NCBI GenBank assembly: GCA_014607495.2
Contig: CP053153.1
Coordinates: 13,640,001-13,704,000, forward strand
Direction of reading: 5' to 3'
From: Carposina sasakii
Lineage: Eukaryota > Arthropoda > Insecta > Lepidoptera > Carposinidae
DNA length: 64,000 nucleotides
Positions within the stretch are counted from its first letter, which is position 1, and every line of letters begins with the position of its first letter. A program made the position numbers and the translations under genes. The notes beneath the pieces were generated by a model. The model saw only the letters and a program-made list of their open reading frames with translations, was not told the DNA's origin and searched no databases. Shown piece after piece: positions 12,343 through 24,030 of the stretch.

Positions 12343-12525
12343 TACTGATGCGGGGCTTCACTAGAATACATCAGCTGCATCTCCTTCGGGGCAAGTCGCG
12401 TTGTAAAGTCGAATTTGCGCATTTCTTCAGGCGATAAGCTCTCACGATCTAAGCGATCTCCCTTATGATCCTGCAGTTATGGCTACCTCCTTTTGGAAAC
12501 ACAGCCAAATTACATATTCCAGGTA
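12343..12525 (+). repeat. SINE-like repeat, family S1
   Basis: Contains gatgcggggcttcactagaa, 'acatcagctgcatctcc', 'caggcgataagct' and 'gcagttatggctacc' in the same order as at 27736-28165. Confidence 0.7.
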
Positions 12526-13194
12526 CAAACAAATATAAACACAAAATGTTGTGTGAAACACTGTGTGTCAGTATTAATTTTACTTCTATTTGTCAGGACT
12601 CTACGTTACGTAATTTAATTAATTAATTTGTGTGTAATTCATACCGCATCCTATGGGGAAGGTAAAACAATGGCGGAAAGCGGTAAATAGGATATAGGCT
12701 TGTCACATAGGACATTGTAAGTAGGAAGTATTAATCATATTGGTTTATCTTAGATCTTTGCTGAAAGGCTTGTTTTGACCTAAACGAGCAAATAACTCCG
12801 CAACGCATCCCCAGCTCTTAGGTCCTCGGTTTTAGAAACTGTACCTAGATTAAGGTCACTGTCATTACGAATTGGAAGTTAGTTTCTTGTTGACTTCTGT
12901 TTTATATAAATTTAGACTGTTCAATGTGATGTCAGATATATTGAGATTCGTTCTATAGATATGACATAGAGCTTCAATCAGAAAACATAGTTCAATGACG
13001 AACATTTCAATCTGTTATTTAGTTTTTTTATAATTACACCAAAAGGCCACTTTTATCAAGGAAATTGTCTTAAATAATAGGTATTTGTTTTTAAAGTTTT
13101 GGCCGACAAAGTCGTCCCTGAACATAAGATTATCATCTGTTTGGTCAGCTGGAAAAGATAATATCACCGTAAACTTAGGGCTCACACTGAGGGA
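12526..13194. other. Unassigned sequence
   Basis: No gene or repeat recognised. Confidence 0.4.
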
Positions 13195-13465
13195 CTAGGT
13201 TGAATTTTGTAGAGTTCTCAGTAGCGGGCAATATGTAAATCGCCCACTAAAAAGAACCTATCCACAAAATTTCAGACTCAAAATCACATGTTTATTTTTC
13301 CAGATAGTATGGAGAATTCCTAAACAACTCAGGAATGTTCATATAATCTTAAAAAATGAACATGTGATATCGAGTCCTAAAATCTGGAAATAGGTTCTCT
13401 ATAGTGGGTTGTTTACATAGCTTTTCGCTTAACATACCCTTTCTGTTACATCATGTATATAACGA
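13195..13465 (+). repeat. Dispersed repeat family M3
   Basis: Shares 'atgtttattttt', 'agtatggagaatt' and the terminal cttttcgcttaacatac followed by ctgttacat with 23830-24030. The end appears inverted at 19938-19975 (gtatgttaagcgaaaagct). Likely a small DNA element. Confidence 0.6.
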
Positions 13466-14261
13466 AATTATATGGTCTAAGCATCCTGATGCGTTTATTT
13501 ATGCACAACTAGTCCGTATAACTAGATACATTTTAAATGCCCAAACAATCGAGTTAGACCAAACATTAGTAAACGGTAATACGACATGTGATATGTTTGC
13601 TCCACTGCAATCTATTTAGACGCCATTAATTGAGCTAATTGACCATTTATCAGGTACCGCCATTTTCTAATTAAATAGGGTCGTTTACAATTTTTATTAT
13701 TTGTATTTACGAGTATATCAAAAGATCATAAAATAAAATAAACATTTGCGAAAGAAAATTTCGCTAGCGTGAAAACTTTTCGGGATCTGAAAAACGCTTC
13801 ATGCAAACGGCTACCACGATGTGATGTCACTCTAAGCAACTTGTATGCGCGTAAAAGAACTTTTGTTCTACACTTATATTAAATATTGCGTTTATAAATA
13901 TGGTCACAAAACAAAAGTTGCTGTGAATGATGCAGGTGGACATGTGATGTAATTTTCAATTAATTTCACATTTGAAAAATGGACTTGCCCACTTAACTTT
14001 GAAGGCTTATTTACTACCTAATTTGGACACATAATCAAATTGTAATTTTACATATAGGTATGATTTTGATTATTTATACTGATAAGAATAAGATGTTATT
14101 AAGATTCAACCATAGGAAACTACCCCATTTGCTTCGTGTTTCACCTTGTTTCCTCTGAGTACTTATACTGATTAAAGTCAGAAAAAGTTATTGGAGAGTA
14201 TTATGTGAATAAATGGAATGGTTAAGATTAATAAAAAATAACGTCACAAGAGTAGAATATA
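13466..14261. other. Unassigned AT-rich sequence
   Basis: Nothing recognised on either strand. Confidence 0.4.
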
Positions 14262-15140
14262 CAGGATGTAATCTATACATTAAATAAAGTAAGATTATGC
14301 CAAAAAAATGCTAGGAGAAGATGTAAATTTTTTTGAAAAAAAAATTCAATTACTCGATCGAGTGAAATTTTTATTTATTTATTCACCCATATAAAACATT
14401 ATCATTACAGCTGATGAAGCCAATGCGATAACGTGAAAAACCATAACCATCTTAAATTTACTCATAACAACAATACAAAATTAATAATATAAATAAAATT
14501 ACTCATAACTTAAAATAAATAAAGCCGTTTCTGTACATTCTCTCAGAGAGCATATAAATATATCTGTTTATAGTGTCCAGTGTTTATGCTAGTTTTTTCA
14601 TAGACATATTATTATTACTAGTGGACACCCGCGACTCCGTCCGCGTGGACTACAGAAAAAAAATTCGAAATTATCCGTGATAAAAACATTTTCCCGGGAT
14701 AAAAAGTAGCCTATATGTTAAGTGTCACAATATATTCCTGAAAACTGCATTGAAATCGGTTCAGCCGTTTCTGAGATTAGTGTGCACAAATGCACAGACA
14801 AACCGACAAACAGACAAAAATTCCAAAAATCATTGTTTTGGGTACTATTGCGTTGATAAAGGTATTCTATAATATTTTTTCTTATAGTACTCGTATATCT
14901 TCCATGTACAGACAGCGATCCGTTGCATTTTTATTATATGTATGTATAGATTTCTCGTGAAAAAATCTTGCTATGCGCGTCTATGTGCATTTATGCAGAA
15001 AAACAGTCTATTACTCAACTCTGGACCCTAATATCTTGGTAACCAGACACTTCCCAGGTATGCTTCCATGGAGAAAAATGATCGTGATGATGAGGAGATT
15101 CCGTAGTTTTCAGGAACGTTGACGACCAAAAACTCGTATA
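14262..15140 (+). mobile_element. MITE family M2 copy, interrupted by other repeats
   Basis: The left part (14262-14370) matches 10110-10220. The middle (about 14563-14617) and right part (14952-15140, starting tttctcgtgaaaaaatcttg) match the rest of 10110-10446. Between them lie an AT-rich stretch (about 14371-14562) and a 14618-14951 insertion, so this copy records later insertions. Confidence 0.7.
14618..14951 (+). repeat. 'Gactccgtccgcgtgg' repeat, family R1r (RTE-like 3' end)
   Basis: Starts actagtggacacccgcgact and ends atgtatgtatagat. Internal blocks are cgggataaaaagtagcctat, 'gaaatcggttcagccgtt' and 'cagacaaaccgacaaacag'. Four more long copies are at 21919-22234 (-), 33545-33869, 49376-49711 and 55823-56163. 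It interrupts a MITE M2 exactly where that family reads catagaca...tttctcgtg. The RTE assignment is inferred from the tail and from general knowledge of such repeats in moths. Confidence 0.75.
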
Positions 15141-15531
15141 AGTGATTAATGTATGGAACTTATAAATAGCGTCTTATTTTTATATAATGTAAACATACTC
15201 GTGTTACGCTTCTGTGCGTGACTTTTAAATATCTACCGGAAATGAATGTGTCCAATAACGAATCTGTCGGGCCCAAAAGGTCCTTTTGTGAACAAGAGGT
15301 AGCTATCTCTATGTGTGTATGTACCTATATGTATATGTGCCATATATGTCACGCTCATTATCCCCTAAGGATGGACAGTACTGCAAATTATACACCCACT
15401 GAACACCAGTCAGTCAATGAAGTCTTGCATGGTAAAGGGAGACTACGAGTACCGGCGCTTTTCGGACACAAACACAACAATCCAGCGACCGATAACGAAT
15501 ATGAATCTAATTCCTGTACCGAGGCATTAAT
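15141..15531. other. Unassigned sequence with a 110-aa frame
   Basis: A plus-strand frame at 15218-15550 has no recognisable domain and runs into the adjacent hAT-like element, so it is not called as a gene. Confidence 0.35.
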
Positions 15532-15539
15532 GTTTAATA

Positions 15540-15920
15540 CAGTGGCGTAGCTATCTAGGGGCTAGGCGGGGCAGTGCACCGGGGCCCTCAAACTCAGGAG
15601 GCCCTTGAATCCTTACCGTGAGATTCTCGGCTTGAATTTTCAAAAATTAATAGACAACTTACTTGAGTTATGTGGTAAATACAAGAAAAAATTTCGCGCT
15701 CGCACCGCTCGCACCGCTCGCGCATCTATTTTAACAATATCTAAGCAGTATTTCAATTATAGAGCTCGTAAACTTTAAGAATTCTTGGTATTGTCTAGTC
15801 ACGTGCAATAAAGAGAAGAAAGTCAACAAAAATTCTTCAAAATTTAATTAGTTGAGATAGCAGTGGAGCCCCATTTTTTTTATTTACCCCAGGGCCCCTA
15901 ATTACCTAGCTACACCACTG
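15540..15920. mobile_element. hAT-type MITE with 8-bp target duplication
   Basis: The left end is cagtggcgtagctat. The right end reversed is cagtggtgtagctagg, a classic hAT-like start. The flanks are gtttaata (15532-15539) and gtttaatg (15921-15928), an 8-bp duplication with one later change. It is 381 bp with no ORF and carries a short CG-rich tandem (ctcgcaccg, 15700-15722). Confidence 0.8.
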
Positions 15921-15954
15921 GTTTAATGTACCTATATACCTAATATATATTTAA

Positions 15955-16270
15955 ACACACGGCTGTTTCCAGAACTGCAGGATCACGAGGCAGATCCTAT
16001 AACCACGCTTAGCATACCTACCCGCTATGCTCATATGTAAATTATCAACTTGTAGCTCATCGTCGTCGCTTGACGCTAGTTGACTCTTACGACACTCACG
16101 GAAGGATATCTTCTTCTTCTTCAGCCTATTGCAGTCCACTGCTGGACGTAGGCCTCCCCCAGGGCACGCCACAAGGCTACTGCCACAGGACGGTTTTGCC
16201 CATAGTCACGGAAGGATATGCGGCTGTTGTATTCTAAGTGAAGCCCCGCATCAGCACAGGGAATATTCAA
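15955..16270 (-). repeat. SINE-like repeat, family S1, split by a LINE fragment
   Basis: On the minus strand it reads the S1 order (gatgcggggcttcac ... agagtcaact ... agcgtggtta). The plus-strand halves are 15955-16109 and 16206-16270, separated by the insertion at 16110-16205. Confidence 0.7.
16110..16205 (-). mobile_element. 96-bp LINE 3' fragment with 14-bp target duplication
   Basis: The insert is only 96 bp: a GAA-rich tail (cttcttcttcttc on the plus strand), then the L1f end ('cagcctattgcagtccact', 'gctggacgtaggcc'). It is flanked by the perfect duplication tcacggaaggatat at 16096-16109 and 16206-16219. This is the signature of extreme 5' truncation during target-primed reverse transcription. 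Confidence 0.85.
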
Positions 16271-16615
16271 GATTTAGACGCTTTAGTGTGTTATTTATGC
16301 AAAGAAACTACTTACTGCAATTTGTTTGTTTTGTTTGCACAAAAATAATTATCGCAAGAGTCTGTGTCGCCATGTGCAGTGCAGGTCATCTTTATAATCT
16401 GTGCAGCTCAGTGTAACGGTGTACTACCGTCAGGACAGACGAGCGACTACGAGGATTTAAAGGTAGTTTCATATTCGGTTTATCCTACTCTTTCCCGAAG
16501 GAGGCAGAGATCTCCATTTGCTACGTACTTGATACACCTCTTTCCCTTCATCTACTTTCATGTTTGTTACGAATTCTTTATGCACGTACGTTAGTTTAGG
16601 GCTATCTACATCTTC

Positions 16616-16735
16616 TTATTCTTCTTCAGCTTATAACAGTCCACTGCTGGACGTAGGCCTTCCCCGGTGCACATCACAAGGCTACTGCCACATGGCGCAT
16701 GCCCCGGGGAGGCAACACCGGCGCGGGCGGCCGGA
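16616..16735 (-). repeat. LINE 3' terminal fragment, family L1f
   Basis: Contains cagtccactgctggacgtag, 'ccttccccggtgcac' and 'acaaggctactgccac'. On the minus strand this is the very end of the L1f LINE. Confidence 0.7.
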
Positions 16736-17065
16736 ACGGTCTTTCTCTACGGCTGGTAGGAATTTTAACCGATCGTATGCAAAAACGGATCGTTTTCTGG
16801 ATATAGGAACAGGGCGTAAGGGTGCAGAGAGGTGAGACTGCGGGGCGTGAACGTCAGTTACCCCCGGCGTTATGACATTTTACACTTCCACCCTGGAGCA
16901 AAGGTTCCGCTCTTGCGCTGTTCCCTCTTAGCAAGCCAATGAAGGCAAGCTAAGAGTCGAGGGCCATAGATGGTAAAGTGGCCCTCTGAACTCGGGTCCG
17001 TGGTGACGCCAATCACCAACAGCTTCGCCCCAAAGCTGCCCTGTGGGACTTATGATTATTATTAA
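16736..17065 (+). repeat. Probable LINE 3' UTR (second family)
   Basis: A GC-rich block: 'gagactgcggggcgtgaacg', 'acttccaccctggagcaaag', 'tggtgacgccaatcacc', 'aaagctgccctgtgggac', then an ATT-type short tandem (gattattattaatatt). The layout resembles R1/jockey-type LINE 3' regions. There is no intact ORF. Confidence 0.5.
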
Positions 17066-19060
17066 TATTACCCGTCTGCTCAGCCCCGTATCAACACCGT
17101 CTGTTCGTACGTACTCGTACCGTTAGCCTGACCACGTGAGATAACGCTACAGCTGCCTCGTAAAGGTTGCCGCAATCAATGCCGGCAATAAAGTCAATAC
17201 TCAATAGGCCTTATTCGGTTTCAATAAGCTTTTATTGCAGACTTGACTTTTGCGTTATGTGTACATTTCTAACATAGGTTTAGTACATAGTCGTTGGCGC
17301 CATTAAGTAAACTAATGATTAGGTGGTCATGACTTTACTTTAATATAATCTCCTAAAATGTCCTGCTGTCCATGGCTCCAAAGTCTATCCAAGAGATAAC
17401 AGTGCTCCCTCTTTTTAACAGAAATGTGGAAAATATATCAAAAAGATCTTAGTAAATACAGATCGGTAACCTCTAACCTATCCTTTCAGATAAAGGCATG
17501 ATTTTATTATGTAGAACTAATCGTAGTGTATTTCGGATTTAGATAGTGATCAGCAATGGACTTCCTATGGCTTAAATTAGGATAATAATGTGGAGAAAGT
17601 GAATAGGGAAGCTGTCCCAGAAAGTACTAAGTGTCAATTTTCTTACTAAATGCATTTATTAACGATGAGTTGTATTGCATTAAACCTTAAAGTATGCCTA
17701 TTTCCTATGATCCACCCTGTTCCACCCAGTTTTAATTTATACATTTTATTATTACAATTACGAAGAAAACCTTCCGGGCGAATACAAAATGAAACAAAAC
17801 GTCCAGTCCGATATTACGTGCTCGCTCTTTTTTTTGTGCCCCAGAGCCAGAGCAAGTATTTGGAATAAAAAGTGAGGCATTTTTTGTTGTTTTTATTTTA
17901 GTGCTCTCCTTTATAGACACTAGGTTTACCTGATATTTTTATAGTCGTCGGTTTCATTTTGAAATAGCATGAAAATATTTATATCATACTTTCATGCTTA
18001 GGTACTTACATAATAGATTTAATTTAGAGGACAGATTAATTATGTAAAAGTTACCTTATGTTAATGTTTAGTTATGTTTGTCATGTTTAGCAAAATTAAA
18101 GTCCACTATAAATATAATCTGTCCAAGAAAAATTAAGTTTTTCTATCAAGATTGTATGAACTTTTAATGAATTGTATGGATGTTTATAATTAACTATATC
18201 CCTCAGCAGTTTCCTAAATGTCCTTAATATTTTAATCTGGAAAAATTAACATTTGTTTTTTTTCGCATCTATACACCGTACGATTTTGTGAAAGCTTCTA
18301 CTCGATTAAATAAACATGATGCTTAGATAATGTAACATGGTTTAGCATCTAATGTTTAGCAACACGTTTAGTGGCGAAACTCTATCTGTTCGATGGAAAA
18401 ATAATGTTAATTGTGTAAGGGTACTAAAATGGTAGCTTGTAATACTTATGTACTGAAATGAGCTTAGACGATGTTATAATTTTGCAAATGACTGCAATGT
18501 TCGCAAAGTTACACTTACACCAATAGCACTTCATTTATTCATTTAATGGGGATTTAATCAATAGCTTTACGATCTTCGTAGTCGCCTGTAAAGTCTCTAA
18601 GGCCTGTGGACTAATACTCTACCGGTATTGGCTCACTACTCATACCCACTACGGTAACTACATAGATCCACAGAGCCGACCAGAAAATGCTAATAAATTA
18701 TAGAATATCCCTGGGGTACCTAACAAGCGTCTATACCTACTGTACTAATTAGACGATGGTCGTAGTTATGTTTTCGACAGACTCCTATTTGAACAAAAAG
18801 CTGTAAAACTCAGATTTGCGTCACCCGAGGTCCTCAAACGCACACCCCGCGCTAATAATAGACATTGCGGTGAGATTTGCATAGAGAATGTAGTGAGGTG
18901 ACCGGCTGACTGCAAGGCCGGCCGTTGACCTCCGCGGACTCTTCTGGGTTTAATGTCATAGAAAGATACTCGTAGAGAACAGAGGAAAATATGGGTATAA
19001 GAAGTGAAGAAGTTGAAGAAAAAAGAAAGTGATTACGGTAAAAGTGATTAAGAAAGTGAT
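17066..19060. other. Unassigned sequence
   Basis: AT-rich apart from a GC-richer stretch at 18820-18945. No exon, ORF or repeat family could be assigned. Confidence 0.4.
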
Positions 19061-19243
19061 ACAGGGTGTTTTTTCGTTGCCACCCTTAACGAAGCGTACA
19101 TACTCTATAGGTACATCAAATAAAGTAAGTTTTTGCCAAAAAAAATGCTGGAAAACGATGTACATTTTTTTGATTTTTTTAAATTAGTTGATCGGGCGAA
19201 ATTTAAAGTGTCCAGTGTTTATGCTAGTATTTTCATAGACAGA
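19061..19243 (+). repeat. MITE family M2, left part only
   Basis: Starts tacagggtgttttttcg and matches the first 150 bases of the 10110 copy. It stops at catagacag, where other sequence begins. Confidence 0.7.
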
Positions 19244-19937
19244 AATGCCGCTTTCGAATCTTTCGGTCCGACCGAAGCCCGACCGAATTGAAGCCTTTGA
19301 CAGCCTTTGACCCTACTACGATATTGCTTCGGATTCATTCATCTGAGTTCACAACTCATTCGGAACCATAGAGAATAATTCACATTGACTAATATTATAA
19401 GCTTTCTATTTATCTAGCCTTATACCTGTCAAATAGAGTTCGATCGGACCGAATGAAAAAACGGCGCGACTGATCCGATCGAAGGAAGTTCGTAGTAGGA
19501 AACACCTCGATATTCGGCCGATACTTCGTTTATCGTCACTTCAGAGTAGACCTCCAGGATATAGGAAAAGTTGAGTTAACGGGTACACAGAGACGAATGC
19601 AACTTCTGGTTGGACCAAAAGTAGAACTTGCGAATTGACTCTACATAAGTATTAATTTAGGTACGAGTTAAGTTTGTATCGCTTCTACTTACATTTGTTT
19701 TGCCATGTAATTTTGAATCTTACTCTATCTGCGTCTTTCATAGATACTGAATTTATTAGATAAGGCTTTATTTAACCCATATAATTTGAATTATTTATTG
19801 GTTTCAGAAAGAAAACCATACATGATGTAAGCTACGTGCAACCGACTTTACTAGTTTACCTTACCTTACAAGTTTGTGAAAACTAAAGACCTTTAGAATG
19901 ATGTATTTAAATTAGTAGGTGCCTGCCTATACTCGTA
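19244..19937. other. Unassigned; palindromic CGGTCC motifs
   Basis: Contains the palindrome ttcggtccgaccgaa near 19259 and related gatcggaccgaa / gatccgatcgaag motifs near 19440-19490. These could be degenerate ends of a DNA element, but no clean TIR pair was found. Confidence 0.3.
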
Positions 19938-19975
19938 CAAGGTGTAAAAAAGGGTATGTTAAGCGAAAAGCTATC
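19938..19975 (-). repeat. Repeat family M3, end fragment
   Basis: Reads gtatgttaagcgaaaagcta, the reverse complement of the right end of the copies at 13195-13465 and 23830-24030. Confidence 0.5.
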
Positions 19976-21491
19976 CAATCTAAGTGTCAAGGACTGGAAT
20001 AGTGAGGCACCGAAAAGTCTAATGGCAAATACAGCTACACGTCACTTTATAGGAGACAGTGATAGAGATTTAACATGAATAGACCTAGATGAATAATAAT
20101 TTATTTGCAAACATACACTCAACTGTTTGTATGAATTTGTATGCCCTCATGAGCTCAATTGGCGTCGCGTCATTAGCCACCGAGCTCGCATATATTTCAC
20201 ATAACAATTGATGTAGGTATAGCGACACACTTAGCCGCAAAGCATTATTATTTATTATGACAATTTTTCTAATATATTAAAATCACATAGACGCCTATAT
20301 CTCTATCTAGATAGCCACTGTATTTCAGAGAGGTTTGACAGTATAGAGGTAAATTATTTTTTAACTATAAAAAATATGTACTTACTTACTAAATAAAATG
20401 TGTCGTGCCATGTTTTTTAGTATCATATATAGTGCCATCTATGGCCGATTTCAAATACCATTTTACTTCTGCCCTCTATTGCTAAGTAGCAGAACTAGAT
20501 AACTATGTTCCTTAATTACAGATGGCGCTACTATATCTAAATAACTATTCTCATCTCACTACTACGAGCAGAGATGAGTGTATTTTATTCATGAAATAAA
20601 TGAATTTCTTTATTTTAGTCTAGAATATCGTCGATGTGATCTTCACATACACATTTTTTTTTATAAGAAAGGAATAAGTAAATAGAAAATTCTTTATCCC
20701 TCATCCTTCAGAAACTTACATTTACTATCTACCTACACAAAATTCAGTTTGAATTTCAGCGCTCAAAAAACGTTTCAAATAATACTTTTTTCTATAACTT
20801 TTTTCGTAATAAGAATATTGGTATTAAGTTCGTTTCATAACTCCTATTACTAAAATATTTTTATATGCAGTGACAGATAATGCAGTAATGCAAATAGTAA
20901 CTAGCGCCATCGTCCGAAGGAACTATTTGGTAAAACCATACGGGTGAAACGCACTCTACCTATCAAACATATTTTTTCAGTTTTCATCCCAAAACGAAAT
21001 CCAGCATGCGGCAACATCAAAGTGTTCCATTCATCACATTAAATAAATACTCTATTTCCAACCTCTTTGACGTTTATTGCGGGATTCGGATTAGGTTACG
21101 TCATTATTGGTTCCCCGAAAACATTCCTTTACTGTTCCCGGAACTGTGCTTGGTGGACCAAATTTTAAGTTACCTATGCTGTTTTAGTGTAAACACAAAC
21201 TTAGGTCGGTTTCTAATCTAACCTATATTATACATGGTGTACCACTAATGAACATACTTATATGTATTGATTGACTGACTCTTACTTATTAGTATTGATG
21301 AAATCACATGTTTATTTTTCAAGCATGTATGAACAGTTTTCCATTCGAACTCGTTGACGTTAACGTAAAACAGCCGACCAATCACATTGTAGTATGATAA
21401 CGTAATGTAACAAAAGTGAGGACAACGGCACTTCGTATGGTTGAATAGTTTACGTGAACGCGATCGAGTGCGAAGTGAAAACCTCTGTCTA
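19976..21491. other. Mostly unassigned; two short degenerate repeats
   Basis: A block at 20905-20935 (actagcgccatcgtccgaag) recurs at 33513-33535. A further M3-like start is at 21300-21335. No gene recognised. Confidence 0.35.
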
Positions 21492-21539
21492 TTTGGACTG
21501 GAAATTGGACTGGAAATTGGACTGGAAATTGGAATGGAA
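21492..21539 (+). repeat. 12-bp minisatellite, 4 units
   Basis: Four consecutive copies of ttggactggaaa, the last with one change. On the minus strand it is open and encodes a 4-residue Phe-Pro-Val-Gln repeat inside a 99-aa frame (21382-21681), but that frame has no other coding sign. Confidence 0.85.
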
Positions 21540-21668
21540 AACCTGAAAAATCAAACTTGTCCCAAAAAATATATTCAATAGCTATCTGCAGGATAAGCTT
21601 TCTCTGAAACTTAATCATGTGAGTGATCTGAAAAATCGGCCCTAAGAGACGCCATGTCACTATCATCT

Positions 21669-21750
21669 GTAGGGTTAGCATGACCCTTCTTCATCCCTTT
21701 TTACACGTCGTAAACCGTTACGGACTACCGAGAGGTTCGTGCCTGCCCCA
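21669..21750. repeat. MITE family M4 (degenerate)
   Basis: Starts gtagggttagcatgacc and ends gaggttcgtgcctgcccca. The internal block gttacggactaccgagaggt is shared with 53432-53541, where the inverted ends are clearer. Confidence 0.55.
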
Positions 21751-21918
21751 CTGTTCTGTGCCGTAAGCAAAGCAAGAGGACACTAATTCATTTATCTTTT
21801 CTTTTACATTCACAATAGTACAATAATAATTTCTCATTCCTATCCTTTAAATAAATAAGTCAGCATAAATACATCTATTGAATAGCTGATTCTGATTCTA
21901 TACTTAATCAAAATCTAT

Positions 21919-22234
21919 TCTATACATATAGGTATAATAAAAATGTAACGGATCGCTGTCTGTACATGGAAGATATATAAGAAAAAATATTATAGAATAC
22001 CTACCTTTATCAACGCAATAGTATCTACCCAAAACAACGATTTTAGGAATTTTTGTCTGTTTGTCGGTTTGTCTGTGCGTTTGTGCACGCTAATCTCAGA
22101 AACGGCTAAACCGATTTCGATACAGTTTTCAGGAATATATTGTTACAGGTCCCACTTAACATATCCTGGATGATTTCGTTATTTTGTTTTTTTTTTCTGT
22201 AGTCCACGCGGACAGAGTCGCGGGCGTCCACTAG
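21919..22234 (-). repeat. Family R1r repeat, minus orientation
   Basis: Runs from atctattc-type tail sequence through 'tgtaacggatcgctgtctg' to 'gcgggcgtccactag', the reverse complement of 33545-33869. Confidence 0.75.
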
Positions 22235-22378
22235 TATGTAATATGATTTTATAAGGGTATAATGACTGGTAAAATTGCGGGCGAAATGAGGTCTTGTTGG
22301 TTAAGTCCCTCTTTCCCTGATCCGTACAAATGTACGAGTAAGTTAAATTTTTTTCTACATAATAGACAGATACTTCTA

Positions 22379-22625
22379 TGCTGCTCTGGGAGTGAAAAAA
22401 ATGTATAATACTACAGCTGCTTCTCTTCCCGGGCATACTGTACAAGTCAGTAAAGGGACAAGAGGGTTTTCGTGTTTTGTAGGCGACGGGCTGACCACCT
22501 GTCACTACAAACCGAACTTTTACATCTCAACTATACCCTCAAAATTGGTCTGAAGTGGCACCATGTGGTTCTATCGGCCCTTGGTGCTCTGCCTACCCCG
22601 TAAGGTATACTCGTAAAGGCGTGCT
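22379..22625 (+). repeat. SINE-like repeat, family S2, longest copy
   Basis: Matches 10490-10715 and continues through 'cggcccttggtgctctgcc' to a 'cgtaaaggcgtgcttata' end. Confidence 0.75.
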
Positions 22626-22879
22626 TATACTTGTTAGGTTTTGTGAAACTCTGATAAAATTGTGTATGCATTAGTACCTGATTAGCTCTCATAATGCTTC
22701 TATAAGTGTGGACCTGTTATTGGCTTTATGTTTCTACAATTTTAACTATAATTATAAATAGCTGTTAGTCTTCCTGAAATTGTAAAATAAAAAATAAAAT
22801 ATGTGTGTAATAGACAGAAAATTCTTTATTGCAACGCATTGGCAAACTTAATTCCTTATCATCATCATCTCCTAACCTA

Positions 22880-23065
22880 TTTATTTGGGGTCGGCGCAAT
22901 ATGTTCTCTTCTTCCATACATCCCTATAATCCGTCATCTCGTTACTCGCTCCCACGTACACGCATACCCTCTCTCACTCAGTCCATCCAACTCTTCTTAG
23001 ATCTATCTCTTCTTATACGACCATCCACATTTATACCCAACACTCTCTGTAAAATATGCCTTTAG
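22880..23065 (-). repeat. Degenerate LINE-derived repeat
   Basis: Contains tatttggggtcggcgcaata, followed by pyrimidine-rich 'cactcagtccatccaactc' and 'tatacgaccatccac'. This resembles a common moth LINE 3' region read on the minus strand. The two overlapping short plus-strand frames here are not genes. Confidence 0.5.
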
Positions 23066-23127
23066 CCGTTTATTACGTAGGTTGTACGTTGACAAACGGT
23101 TACTTCATTTTTGGACTATGTTGTCAG

Positions 23128-23325
23128 CACGTAAAACCGTTGGTCCTGCGCCTGCTACATCTCCGATCGTATCGGCTTTCCGTCCCATCAGAATATGAGA
23201 GTAAAGAATGAGTAGAGAGTGCACACTAATGCACTAAGTATCTCCTACGATGGCTAGGCTAACCTTCGTTGAGATTGGCCGGCATGAAGAAAATACGGTC
23301 GGAGTCATTATTATAATGTACCTAT
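23128..23325 (+). repeat. tRNA-derived SINE, family S3 (body, diverged)
   Basis: Contains cacgtaaaaccgttggtcct, 'atcggctttccgtccca' and 'gaaaatacggtcggag', in the same order as 9200-9445 and 62655-62990, with small deletions. Confidence 0.7.
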
Positions 23326-23829
23326 GTTAATGACTTATTTATCTTGATCTCAATTCATCATCTCAATTTCCATATGCTTAGATTCGTCATATATCCTTGA
23401 ATTAGGGCAGCCTAAATACATGAAACGTTCACTAAAACCGTCTATTGTGTCTCCACTGTCGTAACTATTTCCTATCTAATAGGAACAAATAGCTTAGTTG
23501 CAAATTTCCCCGCCGCCTAAAGATAAAATTGTGGCTTAGTTTATCAGTATTATCAGTTTATCAGTAGGTACCTACTATCTATGATCTACTTTGTTTGTTC
23601 GTCGTTTAGCAACGTTAGGCCTCACATACTGTTTTGCTTAACATCTTGTAAAAATATTATCATATTGTTACCGTATACATCATAAAAGCTATTAGAATGT
23701 TTCCGGAATTTAAGATTACTTGTATGCATGGGCATAGAGGAACGGGTGATTCCTAAATATAAGTAACCAGAGTCTAAACGGACATTTTTTTGTTGAAACT
23801 TAGGCTTCAAATAGTAATTAGCTCAAAAT

Positions 23830-24030
23830 TTGTATTTTCGAAGCTTTACACGAAATTTGAAACCCCAATTGAAATGTTTATTTTTTCAGAACGGTACCTA
23901 GTATGGAGAATTTTCATGGCAAAATTACTCGTAAATATGTGATTTCAAATGGGATTCTCTTTAGTGGGCTACTCTCATACATAACATTTCGCTTAACATA
24001 CACCATCTGTTACACCCTGTATTTTGCCTC
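23830..24030 (+). repeat. Dispersed repeat family M3, second copy
   Basis: Shares 'gtatggagaattttcatgg', 'tctctttagtgggct' and the terminal catttcgcttaacatacac and 'ctgttacaccctgta' with 13195-13465. Confidence 0.6.

Noticed and set aside
19244..19510. Possible DNA transposon with cggtccgaccg ends
   Set aside because: Palindromic motifs are present, but no matching TIR pair or target duplication could be defined.
21382..21681. 99-aa frame with Phe-Pro-Val-Gln repeats
   Set aside because: The repeat is a 12-bp minisatellite in an otherwise featureless frame. Coding is not supported.
22179..22505. 108-aa minus-strand frame
   Set aside because: It spans the junction between an R1r repeat and an S2 repeat, so it is repeat DNA and not a gene.
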